The notes beneath the pieces are model-generated. The model was not told where the DNA came from, ran no database searches, and saw only the letters and a program-made list of their open reading frames with translations. The translations under genes and the position numbers were made by a program. From Actinospineispora spinosispora DSM 44797 (GTDB taxonomy: Bacteria; Actinomycetota; Actinomycetes; Mycobacteriales; Pseudonocardiaceae), in NCBI RefSeq assembly GCF_000429025.1, contig NZ_KE386839.1:175384-239383 (forward strand): DNA of 64,000 bases, written 5' to 3'. Positions 15,583 through 24,100 of this stretch are shown piece by piece. Numbering within the stretch: the first letter of the stretch is position 1; each line of letters starts with the position of its first letter.

Positions 15583-16515
15583 TCAAGAAGTTCGGGCCTT
15601 GCGCAGGATGCGAGGTGTCGCCCTGGCCAGTTTCGCGGGATTCAGCATCGCGTAGAACGCGACGACCTGTCCGTTCCGGATGCTCATCGCCGTCACCGCC
15701 TCCGGTGAGCCGCGCAGCCCACCGGACCGATAGCCGAGCTCGCCGTTCACCAGCACCGGGGCGACCGTTTCGAAGAGCGCGCCCTCGTACTGCTTGGCGA
15801 GGCCGAACAGCAGCCGGGCCACCTTCTCTCCGCCGACGACCACCCGGCGCGCGGCCGGAGCCATCCCGCCGCTGTCGTTGAAGAACATCACGTCCGGGTG
15901 CAGCAGCGACACCAGCGTCCGGGTGTCACCCCTGCCCAGTGCGTCGGCGAGCGCTCCGAGCAGCCGTTGCTGCTCCAGGTCGGTCGCACGCGGGGGAGGT
16001 TGGGCGGTCGACACGATTCGGCGTGCCCTGGTCGCGTGCTGGCGGGCGGCGGCGGGTGAACAGTCGAGCACGTCGGCGATCTGGTCGAACGGCAGGCCGA
16101 GCGCGTCGTGCAGCACGAAGGCCACCCGCTGGGGTGGAGTCAGCCGGTCGAGGACGACCATCGCGGCCATCCGGACGTCCTCGTCGCGCACCAGGACCGA
16201 CAGCGGGTCGTCTTCCTCGGGACTGCTGACCAGCGGCTCGGGCAGCCACGGCCCGATGTAGCTCTCCTTGCGCACCGCCGCGGACCTGAGCCGGTCGAGA
16301 CACAGCCTGCCGACGACGGTGGTCAGCCAGGCCTTCGCATCCCGGATCGTCGCCCGCTCGTCGTCACTGAGTCGATTCAGCCGGAACCACGCCTCCTGGA
16401 TCGCGTCCTCGGCGTCCGCAAGGCTTCCGGTCATCCGGTAGCCGACCCCGATGAGATGCGCCCGGTGTTCCTCGATCGCCAGTTCGACCCGTGCGGGTTC
16501 CGGTGTGATCGACAC
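15583..16515 (-). CDS. ECF41-type RNA polymerase sigma factor
   Basis: 310 aa. Sigma region 2 (DAEDAIQEAWFRL near residue 35) and region 4 (LTPPQRVAFVLHDALGLPFD near 130) are joined by a linker carrying WLPEP, the ECF41 hallmark, and followed by a SnoaL-like C-terminal domain with SGGMAPAARRVVVGGEKV and NPAKL. In ECF41 the C-terminal extension controls activity in place of an anti-sigma factor. ECF41 genes usually sit beside a carboxymuconolactone decarboxylase/oxidoreductase/epimerase (COE) gene; here the neighbour is nat. GTG start at 16515. Confidence 0.9.
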   Translation of the reverse strand: MSITPEPARVELAIEEHRAHLIGVGYRMTGSLADAEDAIQEAWFRLNRLSDDERATIRDAKAWLTTVVGRLCLDRLRSAAVRKESYIGPWLPEPLVSSPEEDDPLSVLVRDEDVRMAAMVVLDRLTPPQRVAFVLHDALGLPFDQIADVLDCSPAAARQHATRARRIVSTAQPPPRATDLEQQRLLGALADALGRGDTRTLVSLLHPDVMFFNDSGGMAPAARRVVVGGEKVARLLFGLAKQYEGALFETVAPVLVNGELGYRSGGLRGSPEAVTAMSIRNGQVVAFYAMLNPAKLARATPRILRKARTS

Positions 16516-16669
16516 TTCTCGAACGCTACTGGCGTCGAGTCCGTAGTTCAGTGTGGAAGGCCACCCGGGCGCCCACTCGCATGATCAGAGCGCCCATCCG
16601 TCGCTCTCACGCGACGGGCGGGATCTCGGTTCCGGGATTGCGGCGCTGTCCCCGCTGGCCGGTCAGTGT

Positions 16670-16782
16670 CTTGGCGTGGTCGGCCGGGGTCAACCCCCGG
16701 CTGACGCCGGCCTCGCTGCCTGCGCGGCTGTCCGATGTTCGGGGGCGAGGTTTCAGGGTTGACGCCGCCCGACCACGCCAAG
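16670..16782. repeat. Long imperfect inverted repeat
   Basis: Arms of 27 bases (16670–16696 and 16756–16782; outer CTTGGCGTGGTCGG and CCGACCACGCCAAG) match at about 24 of 27 positions. The 59-base interior has its own short dyads (GCCTCG with CGAGGT). Larger than a typical terminator and unrelated in sequence to families A–D. Confidence 0.75.
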
Positions 16783-16894
16783 TGCGGGCCAGGATCGCGG
16801 GGACGGGGAAGACTGCGGCACCAAAGGCGGCCACGGCTGCGCCGCGCCCCTGTGGGGTGCAGCGCACAGGTTGGGTGATCAACTTTGGTGACGC

Positions 16895-16961
16895 CGCGCA
16901 CCTCCAGTCCACACCGCGCGATGTGCACAGAGCGCGGTGTGCCCACAGAGTGCGCGGTGTC
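16895..16961. repeat. Palindromic repeat family D, single copy
   Basis: Outer CGCGCACC pairs with the TGCGCGGTG side and an inner stem ACACCGCGC/GCGCGGTGT surrounds GATGTGCACA. The same words (CGCGCACC, ATGTGCAC, GCGCGGTGT, TGCGCGGTGTC) build the tandem repeats at 29819–30170. Confidence 0.7.
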
Positions 16962-17254
16962 GCCCGTCCCCATGATCACCACGGGCCCATGGCTGATCTC
17001 GCGCGAAAAAGCAGCCACCACACCGTGCCGATCATGCAAACACGGCGGGACTACGCCACCCACACAGTGGGCTCCGTGAGTCTCCCCGGAGGGGGTTCAG
17101 TGCGGAGCACCGTAGAAAACGCAACGGGCGAGGCAGAACGCAACCAGACAAGCGCGCGCCCGACCGACGAAGTCGGCTTGTTCTTCTGGGAGCACCCCAG
17201 CGAGCGCTTGCGCGAGCCGGGGTGGTCACGGAAAAACTCCGCGCGGGACAGGCT

Positions 17255-17260
17255 TAAACT
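17255..17260 (+). promoter_or_regulatory. Predicted dnaG -10 box, leaderless promoter
   Basis: TAAACT ends seven bases before the GTG start codon at 17267, and no Shine-Dalgarno precedes the GTG. This is the spacing expected for a leaderless transcript. Confidence 0.4.
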
Positions 17261-17266
17261 AACTCG

Positions 17267-19126
17267 GTGGCCGGACGGATCAGAGACTCGGATATCACCC
17301 AGGTCCGTGACCGCGCCCGGATCGACGAGGTGATCGGCGAGTACGTCGCGCTGCGTCGGGCGGGTGCCGGGTCGTTGAAGGGCCTGTGCCCGTTCCACGA
17401 CGAGAAGACGCCGTCGTTCAACGTCCGCCCCACGCATGGCACGTTCCACTGCTTCGGCTGTGGCGAGGGCGGCAGTGTCATCGACTTCGTGATGAAGATC
17501 GAGCACCTGGGTTTCGTCGAGGCGGTCGAGCGGCTCGCCGACAAGGTCGGGGTGCAGCTCACCTACGTCGGTGGCGGGTCGTCGGTCCAGCGGGAGCGCG
17601 GCACCCGTACCCGGTTGCTGGAGGCGAACCGCAAGGCGGCCGAGTACTACAGCCAGCAGCTGCGGACGCCGGAGGCGGCGCCCGCCATCCAGTTCCTCAC
17701 CAGCCGGGGTTTCGACTCGGCGGCCGCGGCGCACTTCGGTTGTGGGTACGCACCCGCCGACTGGGACGGGCTGACGAAGACTCTGCTCGCCGACGGGTTC
17801 ACGCTGGACGAGCTGAACAAGGCGGGTCTGTCGAAGGACGGCAAGCGGGGGCCTATCGACCGGTTCCGGCGTCGGTTGCTGTGGCCGATCCGGGACCTCG
17901 GCGGCGACGTGGTCGGGTTCGGCGCGCGGCGGTTGTTCGACGACGACCCGATCCAGGCCAAGTACCTGAACACGAGCGAGACGCCGGTCTACCGCAAGAC
18001 GCACGTGCTGTTCGGCCTGGATTTGGCGAAGCGGGAGGTCGCCAAGCGGCGGCAGGTCGTGGTGGTCGAGGGGTACACCGACGTCATGGCGATGCACCAG
18101 GCCGGGATCCCCACCGCGGTCGCGTCCTGTGGCACGGCGTTCGGCGCCGAGCACATCTCGGTGCTGCGCAGGTTGATCGGCGACGACTCGTTCGACCTGG
18201 GCGAGATGATCTATCTGTTCGATGGTGACGAGGCCGGTCAGGCCGCCGCGATGAAGGCGTTCGAGGGTGAGCAGCAGTTCGTCGGGCAGACGTTCGTCGC
18301 GGTCGCCCCGGACGGGCTCGACCCGTGTGAGCTGCGACAACGTTCCGGCGACACGGCGGTGCGGGACCTGGTGGCGCGGCGGGAGCCGCTGTTCGAGTTC
18401 GCCATCCGCAGCTTGCTGCGCGACTACGACATGGACACCACCGAGGGCCAGGTGAGCGCGCTGCGGCGCACCGTGCCGCTGGTCGCCCAGATCAAGGACC
18501 GGTCGCTGCGGGACGGCTACGCGCGCAGGCTCGCCGGCTGGGTCGGCTGGACCGACGAGTCGACCGTGGTGCAGCGGGTCAGGGAGACGGCGGGGGAGCC
18601 CGCGCAGCGGCAGCGCGCGACGGCGCGAGGCGCCGTCCCGCCGCCCGCGAAGGACCCGAAGCTGCGGTTGCAGCGCGAAGCGGTCAAGGCAGCGCTGCAG
18701 CTGCCCACGGTCGCCGGTCCCGCGTACGACGAGCTGCCGATCGGGTGTTTCAGCGAGCCCGCCTACCAGGCGGTGCACCAGGGCATCCAGTCGGCCGGGG
18801 GAGCGGCGGCGGGGACGGAGGGCACCGAGTGGCTGGAGACGGTGGCCGCCCAGTGCCCGTCGACGCTGCGCTCGATGCTCACCGAGCTCGCCGTTGAGCC
18901 GCTCGACCTGCCGCGCAAGGGCAACGACGAGGCCCGCTACGTGGCGAGTGTGCTCGCCGGGGTCCGGCTGGTGCTGGTGGAGACCCAGATCGCGGAGCTG
19001 AAGTCGCTGCTGCAGCGCACCAACCCGGTCACCGAGCCGGACGCCTATCGGGAGCTGTTCGGCGACCTGGTCCCGCTGGAGCAGTACGGCATCGCACTGC
19101 GTGAACGCAGGGCCGGCAGCGCGTGA
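17267..19126 (+). CDS. dnaG: DNA primase
   Basis: 619-aa replicative primase that makes RNA primers at the fork. A CHC2 zinc finger is visible (Cys41, His44, Cys62, Cys65: CPFHDEKTPSF then FHCFGCG), then the RNA polymerase/TOPRIM core with GFGARRL, VVVEGYTDVMAMH and YLFDGDEAGQAAA, and a C-terminal helicase-interacting region after about residue 440. GTG start at 17267 matches the family N-terminus (GRIRDSDITQVRDRA). The stop overlaps the GTG of the next gene. Confidence 0.97.
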   Translation: MAGRIRDSDITQVRDRARIDEVIGEYVALRRAGAGSLKGLCPFHDEKTPSFNVRPTHGTFHCFGCGEGGSVIDFVMKIEHLGFVEAVERLADKVGVQLTYVGGGSSVQRERGTRTRLLEANRKAAEYYSQQLRTPEAAPAIQFLTSRGFDSAAAAHFGCGYAPADWDGLTKTLLADGFTLDELNKAGLSKDGKRGPIDRFRRRLLWPIRDLGGDVVGFGARRLFDDDPIQAKYLNTSETPVYRKTHVLFGLDLAKREVAKRRQVVVVEGYTDVMAMHQAGIPTAVASCGTAFGAEHISVLRRLIGDDSFDLGEMIYLFDGDEAGQAAAMKAFEGEQQFVGQTFVAVAPDGLDPCELRQRSGDTAVRDLVARREPLFEFAIRSLLRDYDMDTTEGQVSALRRTVPLVAQIKDRSLRDGYARRLAGWVGWTDESTVVQRVRETAGEPAQRQRATARGAVPPPAKDPKLRLQREAVKAALQLPTVAGPAYDELPIGCFSEPAYQAVHQGIQSAGGAAAGTEGTEWLETVAAQCPSTLRSMLTELAVEPLDLPRKGNDEARYVASVLAGVRLVLVETQIAELKSLLQRTNPVTEPDAYRELFGDLVPLEQYGIALRERRAGSA

Positions 19127-19644
19127 GCGAACTGCGTGGCTGGATGTACCGGCTGCTCGGCCGTGAGCAGCTGCCGGAGGGGTTCACCGGCACGCTCGAG
19201 GGCGAGGAGCGGGTGCTCGCGTCGGCGACGGTGAGCGGCGGCGGGGTCGTCGTGGCGACGTCGCGTGGTCTGTGGCTGCCCGAGGGGCGCCGGATCGGGT
19301 GGCACCTGGTCAGCAAGGCGACCTGGAACAGCGGCGCGCTGACGGTCATCGAGGCCGTCGAGCAGGAGGCCGTCGGTGACGCGGTGATCCTGGCCGACCA
19401 GCGGCCGCTGCCGGTGCGGCTCAGCGATCCCGGCCGGGTTCCCGAAGTGGTGCACAAGCGCGTCACCTCGTCGATCCGGTCGCGGCGACGTGTGGAGCTG
19501 CCGGGTGGCGGCGCGTGGTTCGTGGACCGCGCGGTGGCCGGCCGGGACGGCGTACAGGTGCAGGTCCGGCCCGATCCGGGCACCGAACCGGGAGCGCTTC
19601 GTCAGGCGGTCGAACGGGCCGCGGACCGAGAGGAAGTCGACTGA
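19123..19644 (+). CDS. Conserved actinobacterial hypothetical protein downstream of dnaG
   Basis: 173 aa, no signal or membrane segment. It begins SELRGWMYRLLGREQLPEGF and contains VLASATVSGGGVVVATSRGLW and IGWHLVSKATWNSGALTVIE, beta-rich repeats reminiscent of the PH-like proteins found next to dnaG in actinobacteria. Function unknown. GTG overlaps the dnaG stop and the ATG of the methyltransferase directly follows its stop, so it is part of a dnaG operon. Confidence 0.8.
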   Translation: MSELRGWMYRLLGREQLPEGFTGTLEGEERVLASATVSGGGVVVATSRGLWLPEGRRIGWHLVSKATWNSGALTVIEAVEQEAVGDAVILADQRPLPVRLSDPGRVPEVVHKRVTSSIRSRRRVELPGGGAWFVDRAVAGRDGVQVQVRPDPGTEPGALRQAVERAADREEVD

Positions 19645-20406
19645 ATGACCTGGGATCCGACCGCGTACCTCACGTTCGACGACCACCGTTCCCGGCCGTT
19701 CCATGATCTGCTGGCCAGGATCGGGGCTCGGAACCCGAGGCGCGTGGTCGACCTGGGGTGCGGCCCCGGCCACCTGACCGGGCTGCTGTCCGCGCGGTGG
19801 CCGGACGCCGAGATCGACGCGTTCGACTCTTCGCCGGAGATGGTCGCCGACGCGCGGGCGCGGGGTGTGCCGGCGCGGCAGGCCGACGTCCGCGACTGGC
19901 ACCCGGGTGAGCGTGACGACGTGGTCGTCACCAACGCGGTCCTGCAGTGGGTGCCGGGACACCCTCGGCTGCTGGTCGACTGGATCGGCGAGATGCCGGC
20001 GGGCGGCTGGTTCGCCATGCAGGTCCCCGGGAACTTCGATGCGCCCTCGCACGTGCTGGTGCGTGAGCTGCTCGCCGAGCCCGCCTGGCGGGGCAGGGTC
20101 GAGGTCCGTGACGCGCTGGCCGTGGAAACCCCGACGACGTATGCGGACTCGTTGATCGCGGCGGGCGCCGAGGTCGATGCGTGGGAGACCACCTACCTGC
20201 ACCGCCTGACCGGCGAGGACCCGGTCCTGACCTGGATCACCGGCACCGCGCTGCGCCCGGTGCGTGCCGCACTGGACGACGCCGAATGGGACCGCTTCCG
20301 CGCGGAGCTGGCCCCCAGGCTGCGTGAGGTCTACCCGGCGGGCGAGGACGGCAGCACCTGGCTCCCGTTCCGCAGGCTCTTCATGATCGCCAGGACGGCA
20401 GGCTAG
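19645..20406 (+). CDS. tam: Trans-aconitate 2-methyltransferase
   Basis: 253-aa class I SAM methyltransferase. Motif I is VVDLGCGPGHLTGLL near residue 34, motif II/III AFDSSPEMVADA and motif IV VTNAVLQWVPGH, the last being typical of Tam. It methylates trans-aconitate, a damage product of cis-aconitate that inhibits the TCA cycle. WDPTAYLTFDDHRSRPFHDL at the N-terminus is also family-typical. It starts one base after the stop of the upstream gene. Confidence 0.88.
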   Translation: MTWDPTAYLTFDDHRSRPFHDLLARIGARNPRRVVDLGCGPGHLTGLLSARWPDAEIDAFDSSPEMVADARARGVPARQADVRDWHPGERDDVVVTNAVLQWVPGHPRLLVDWIGEMPAGGWFAMQVPGNFDAPSHVLVRELLAEPAWRGRVEVRDALAVETPTTYADSLIAAGAEVDAWETTYLHRLTGEDPVLTWITGTALRPVRAALDDAEWDRFRAELAPRLREVYPAGEDGSTWLPFRRLFMIARTAG

Positions 20407-20414
20407 CCCGACCT

Positions 20415-20476
20415 CGCAGACCGTGATGTCGCGTCGCAGACACTGCAGCGTCTGCGACGCGACGTGACGGTCTGCG
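20415..20476. repeat. Palindromic repeat family C, copy 1
   Basis: Near-perfect inverted repeat: CGCAGACCGTGATGTCGCG on the left mirrors CGCGACGTGACGGTCTGCG on the right, with an inner TCGCAGAC/GTCTGCGA stem. It lies between the convergent ends of tam and the small YtxH-like gene and can serve both as terminator. A second copy is at 55726–55787 and a half copy at 63681–63700. Confidence 0.85.
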
Positions 20477-20490
20477 AAGTCGTGTCGCGG

Positions 20491-20688
20491 TCAGCTGTCC
20501 TTGCGGAGGCCGGCGGTCGCTCGCACAGCGTCCACCGCTTTCGCCTTGGCGATGCCCGCCGCGCCCTGCACCGCGGGGTGGTCGGCTACGCGGCGGTAGG
20601 TGCGGGCCAGCTGCTCGTAGCGCTCCCGGCCGGCCCGGCTGCCCAGCACGTAGCCGGTCGCTGCACCGAGCATGAACGGGATCAACAC
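20491..20688 (-). CDS. Small YtxH-like membrane protein
   Basis: 65 aa from a GTG at 20688, where CTGGAGGAAGCC gives a good ribosome-binding site; the longer open frame upstream has no such site and runs over the tRNA side. The N-terminal LIPFMLGAATGYVLGSRAGR is a single membrane segment ending in the GSRAGRERYEQL motif common to actinobacterial YtxH-like proteins. The rest is a soluble basic helix. Function unknown. Confidence 0.75.
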   Translation of the reverse strand: MLIPFMLGAATGYVLGSRAGRERYEQLARTYRRVADHPAVQGAAGIAKAKAVDAVRATAGLRKDS

Positions 20689-20831
20689 GGCTTCCTCCAG
20701 GGTTGTCTGCGACCCATACTGCCGCGGGCCGGCTGAGCATGCCCACTCATGGGAGCCCCTGTAAACCGCCGTGCGGCGGTGCGCTAAGGTTATCTCCGTT
20801 GGCGGCCGAGCCGCCCGGAACAACAAAGCGG

Positions 20832-20904
20832 TCCTCCGTAGCTCAATTGGCAGAGCATGCGACTGTTAATCGCAGGGTTACTGGTTCGAGTCCAGTCGGA
20901 GGAG
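20832..20904 (+). tRNA. tRNA-Asn (anticodon GTT)
   Basis: 73 nt. Acceptor TCCTCCG (832–838) pairs with CGGAGGA (897–903), discriminator G904. The D-arm is AGCTCAATTGGCAGAGC; the anticodon stem TGCGA/TCGCA encloses CTGTTAA with anticodon GTT; the T-arm TGGTTCGAGTCCA is canonical. The 3' CCA is not encoded (GCA follows). Confidence 0.97.
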
Positions 20905-21033
20905 CAACAATCCCCAGGCCAAATCCCGTATCTCTGATCGTCGATCACGATACGTCGGTGGCCTAATAGTCGCTAAAGCGCGAAGAGGCCGGATATCGCC
21001 GTTCAATGGCGGTATCCGGCCTCTTGCGTGCGA

Positions 21034-23316
21034 TCAGCGTTCGAGGTGCAGCAGCCCGAGCCGTTGGGTGGCGCGGGTCATCGAGACGTAGAGATCGGCC
21101 GGGTTACGTGCGCGAATCCGCTCGGGGTCGACGATCACGACGGCATCGAACTCGAGCCCTTTCGCCGACACCGGGGTGTGGACCTCGGCGCCGAGTCCGG
21201 CCAGGCCGTCGACGTCGTCGGCGATCACCGCCAGCGTTCCCCGGCCCGACCGAGCCTCCTCTGTCTCGACGGCTGTGCGCACGTCCGTCCGGGACACGGT
21301 GAGCTGCCACGGGTCCTCACCCGTCGCCCGGACCGACTCGGGTGGCTGCCGGTCCGGCGCGAACTCGGCCAGCACCGTCGCCGCCAGCGACATGATCTCG
21401 CTGGGCGTGCGGTAGTTCACCGTGAGCGTCCGGTACGTCCATCGGGAACCGAGGTGCGGCGCGAGCACGTCCGCCCACTCGTGCGCCCCGGATGCCGCGC
21501 TGCGCTGCGCGAGATCACCCACCGCGGTGATGGACCGGGACGGGCAGCGGCGTAACAGGACGTGCCAGTCCATGGCGGACAGCTCCTGGGCCTCGTCGAC
21601 GACGAGGTGCCCGTACCGCCAGTCCCGGTCGGCCGCCGCCCGTTCGGCGACGCTCTTGAGCTCGTCGGGCACCTGCCGGGCGGCGAGCATGTCGGCGGTG
21701 ACGAAGTCGGTCGGGCGCAGCTCGTCGGGGTCCTCCCCGGCGATCTGCCGGTCGGCCGCCTCCAGGATGGACAGCACCTCGGCCGCGTAGGCGCTGTCCG
21801 GCTCTCTCGGTTCGGCCGAGGAACCGGGCAGCGGGCCGAGCAGCTCGGCCAGCTCGTCGAGCAGCGGTGCGTCCGCCACGGTCCACGCGGCGCCCTTGGC
21901 CCGGTACAGAGCGGCGTCGGCGCCCGCCGAGGCGAGCCGGTCCGGTGACGTGAACAGATCGCCGAGCACCTGCTCCGGGGTCAGCGACGGCCACAGGCGG
22001 TCGACAGCGGCGTGGAAACCGAGGTCCGAACGCAGGTCGTCGCGCAGCTCGTGGCGCAGCTGCGCCGTCACCTGCGCCGGTGGGGCGATCTCCGGGAGCT
22101 CCTCGCCGAGCTCGCGGAGGATGTCGGCGAGCTCGGGTGGGTCCGCCAGGTCCCCGCTGAGTCGCTCGACGCCCTGCCCGACGAGCAGGCCGCCCAGTGC
22201 GTCGCGGAACGTCGCCCGCGCGGCGTTGTGCGGCAGACCCGTGGCCCGCGCGCGCCGCCCGGCCTCCGCCGCCGTGTCTCGGTCGATCTCGACGGTGACG
22301 TCGTCGAGCTCGATCCGGATCGGCGACCCGGGCAGCTCCTGCCGATCCGCGACGGCGCGGCGCAGCACGTCCAGCATGCCGAGCCCGCCCTTCGTCCGCG
22401 AGACGTCGTCCTGATCGACCTCGGTGGCGACCACGCCGAGGGCCAGCCTGCCCGGTGTGGTGAACACCACCGCCGACTCGCCCAGCGCCGGGAGCACTCC
22501 GCCGACGTACCGGATGAACCCGGCGCTGGGACCGACGACCAGCACACCGCTGCGAGCCAGCCGCTCCCGATGCGTGTAGAGCAGATAGGCCACGCGGTGC
22601 AGCGCCACCGCGGTCTTGCCCGTCCCCGGGCCGCCCTCGATCACCACCGCGCCGGACAGCGGCAGCCGGATGATCGCGTCCTGCTCGGCCTGGATCGTCG
22701 TCACGATGTCGCGCATCGTCGACCCGCGCGGCGCCGTCAATGCGGCGAGCAATGCCGGGTCGGACGCGGATTCCGAATCGGCATCGGTGAGTGCCGCCCG
22801 ATCCAGTACGTCGTCGTGAAATGTGTGGACCCGTTCCTCGGGCGCGGTTCCGGCGAGCTGGAAATGCCGCCGACGGATCATTCCGAGCGGTGTCGCCAAT
22901 GTCGCGCAGTAGAACGGCTGGGCGGCGGGCGCGCGCCAGTCGATGAGCGCGCTCTCCGAATCCGAGGGATCGGTGAGTCCGATCCGGCCGATGTAGCTCG
23001 TCGACCCGTCGGTGTGGTCGAGCCGGCCGAAACACAGACCCGAGCGTGCCGCCGCCAGCGCGCTCGCCCTCTCCGACCAGCGGTGTGCGGACACGTCGCG
23101 TTCCCAGCGCGCGCTGAGCTCCTCGCCGGCCGGCGTGCCGAGCACTCCCCGGGCCGTGGCGGTGGCGGTCGCCAGCTCTGCGGCGAGCAGTGCGTGAAGC
23201 CGGCGGATCCGCTCGGTCTCCGCCGCCAACTCTCGCTCGAATGGGGGTCTGGCCGGCCCCTCTCCGATCGTGCTATTATTAATGTGTAGGGTAGTGAGTT
23301 CTTTTTCTGATCGCAC
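21034..23316 (-). CDS. Class II HelD/HelR-like RNA polymerase-binding ATPase
   Basis: 760-aa UvrD/Rep-like SF1 protein. It has an N-terminal coiled segment (ELAAETERIRRLHALLAAEL), Walker A GGPGTGKTAVAL at about 228–239, Walker B-like VVDEAQELSAMDW near 590 and a C-terminal SAKGLEFDAVVIVDPE motif. The layout and length fit actinobacterial HelD proteins, which dislodge nucleic acid from RNA polymerase rather than unwind DNA; the HelR subset protects polymerase from rifamycins. Sequence alone does not tell HelD from HelR. I see no rifamycin-associated element (GGGGCTTGCGGCAAGCCCC) in the upstream gap. GTG 23316 is the farthest start; its ribosome-binding site is poor and the real start may be a few codons in. 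Confidence 0.88.
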   Translation of the reverse strand: MRSEKELTTLHINNSTIGEGPARPPFERELAAETERIRRLHALLAAELATATATARGVLGTPAGEELSARWERDVSAHRWSERASALAAARSGLCFGRLDHTDGSTSYIGRIGLTDPSDSESALIDWRAPAAQPFYCATLATPLGMIRRRHFQLAGTAPEERVHTFHDDVLDRAALTDADSESASDPALLAALTAPRGSTMRDIVTTIQAEQDAIIRLPLSGAVVIEGGPGTGKTAVALHRVAYLLYTHRERLARSGVLVVGPSAGFIRYVGGVLPALGESAVVFTTPGRLALGVVATEVDQDDVSRTKGGLGMLDVLRRAVADRQELPGSPIRIELDDVTVEIDRDTAAEAGRRARATGLPHNAARATFRDALGGLLVGQGVERLSGDLADPPELADILRELGEELPEIAPPAQVTAQLRHELRDDLRSDLGFHAAVDRLWPSLTPEQVLGDLFTSPDRLASAGADAALYRAKGAAWTVADAPLLDELAELLGPLPGSSAEPREPDSAYAAEVLSILEAADRQIAGEDPDELRPTDFVTADMLAARQVPDELKSVAERAAADRDWRYGHLVVDEAQELSAMDWHVLLRRCPSRSITAVGDLAQRSAASGAHEWADVLAPHLGSRWTYRTLTVNYRTPSEIMSLAATVLAEFAPDRQPPESVRATGEDPWQLTVSRTDVRTAVETEEARSGRGTLAVIADDVDGLAGLGAEVHTPVSAKGLEFDAVVIVDPERIRARNPADLYVSMTRATQRLGLLHLER

Positions 23317-23433
23317 CCATTAGAGTATCTCTTTCGGCCGCTGCTGCGCAATAGCGAGTGAGTGTGCCGCATTATTTTGTTGCCACAGCAACTGTCGTAA
23401 CGTCTGTCTCGGATTCCGCGATCCCTTAGATCG
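23317..23433. promoter_or_regulatory. Divergent AT-richer promoter gap between the HelD-like gene and a DUF4190 gene
   Basis: 117 bases, clearly richer in A+T than the surroundings (for example GCCGCATTATTTTGTTGCC), as expected for promoters in both directions. No rifamycin-associated element or other recognised operator seen. Confidence 0.4.
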
Positions 23434-24087
23434 ATGAACAATGAGCAGTTCGATCTGCCCGGGCCCGCCCAGGTCGAGCCTCGTAACGGCTTCGGCATCA
23501 CGGCGCTGGTGACGGCGCTCGTCGGACTGGTGCCGTGCCTCATGCCCGTCACATCCTTCTTCGGCGTGATGTTCGGGATCGTCGCGGTCGTCTTCGGGTT
23601 CCTCGGCCTCGGTCGGGCGAGACGTGGAGCCGCGACGAGTAAGCGCCTCCCGCTGTCCGGGCTGATCATCGGACTTCTCACCCTGCTGCTCGGGCTGGTG
23701 GGAATCGGCCTGTTCTTCGGTGCCGTGGACAAGCTCGGTGAGGTCGTGGGGATCTCCGCCGAGGCGCCGCCCGCGCCTGTCATCCCCGCGGATCCGCTCC
23801 CTCCCGGCTTGGAGAACAAGAGGATCAGGGTCGACCAGGGCGACTTCAGTGAGCCGGTCTGGTCCTGTCTGAGTCGCTCCGCGACCCTGGGGGACGGTGC
23901 GTGGTACGTGCCGTACAAGGCGTTCGATCGGTGCGTGCGCGTCCCGGGGTCGAATATGGTGCGACTCACCCGGGACGGCACGGCGGAGGGAGTCTGGTTC
24001 TGTGTCGCGGGCAAGGGCTGGTTCTACGCCAGGGCGCCGGTGATGTGGGTTCCTCGGCAGGACTACAGCGATTGCGGCGGGCATTAG
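23434..24087 (+). CDS. DUF4190-type membrane protein with C-terminal extension
   Basis: 217 aa. Two hydrophobic segments (about 22–62 and 70–98) around LGLGRARRGAATSKRLPLSG, the DUF4190 hairpin arrangement. After it comes a proline-rich spacer and a ~110-residue exported or cytoplasmic domain with paired cysteines (VWSCLSR, FDRCVRV, WFCVAGKG, DYSDCGG) that could form disulfides outside the cell. Function unknown. It diverges from the HelD-like gene. Confidence 0.7.
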   Translation: MNNEQFDLPGPAQVEPRNGFGITALVTALVGLVPCLMPVTSFFGVMFGIVAVVFGFLGLGRARRGAATSKRLPLSGLIIGLLTLLLGLVGIGLFFGAVDKLGEVVGISAEAPPAPVIPADPLPPGLENKRIRVDQGDFSEPVWSCLSRSATLGDGAWYVPYKAFDRCVRVPGSNMVRLTRDGTAEGVWFCVAGKGWFYARAPVMWVPRQDYSDCGGH

Positions 24088-24100
24088 TGCCGCTCACCGG

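Larger units (their letters stand above)
16516..17254. other. 740-bp non-coding stretch rich in inverted repeats
   Basis: No supported gene. It holds a ~113-bp inverted repeat (16670–16782), a family D hairpin (16895–16961), a symmetric GATCACC/GGTGATC-type flank, and a run of small CTTCG or GAAGTC stems at 17150–17225 before the dnaG promoter. An open frame across it (16551–17333) is formed by the repeats and runs into dnaG in another frame. Confidence 0.6.

Noticed and set aside
16551..17333. 260-aa open frame upstream of dnaG
   Set aside because: Runs through inverted repeats and into dnaG in another frame; no ribosome-binding site or family resemblance.
17051..18778. 575-aa open frame antisense to dnaG
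   Set aside because: Shadow frame of dnaG.
23317..23433. Rifamycin-associated element before the HelD-like gene
   Set aside because: Looked for the 19-bp palindrome GGGGCTTGCGGCAAGCCCC and did not find it.
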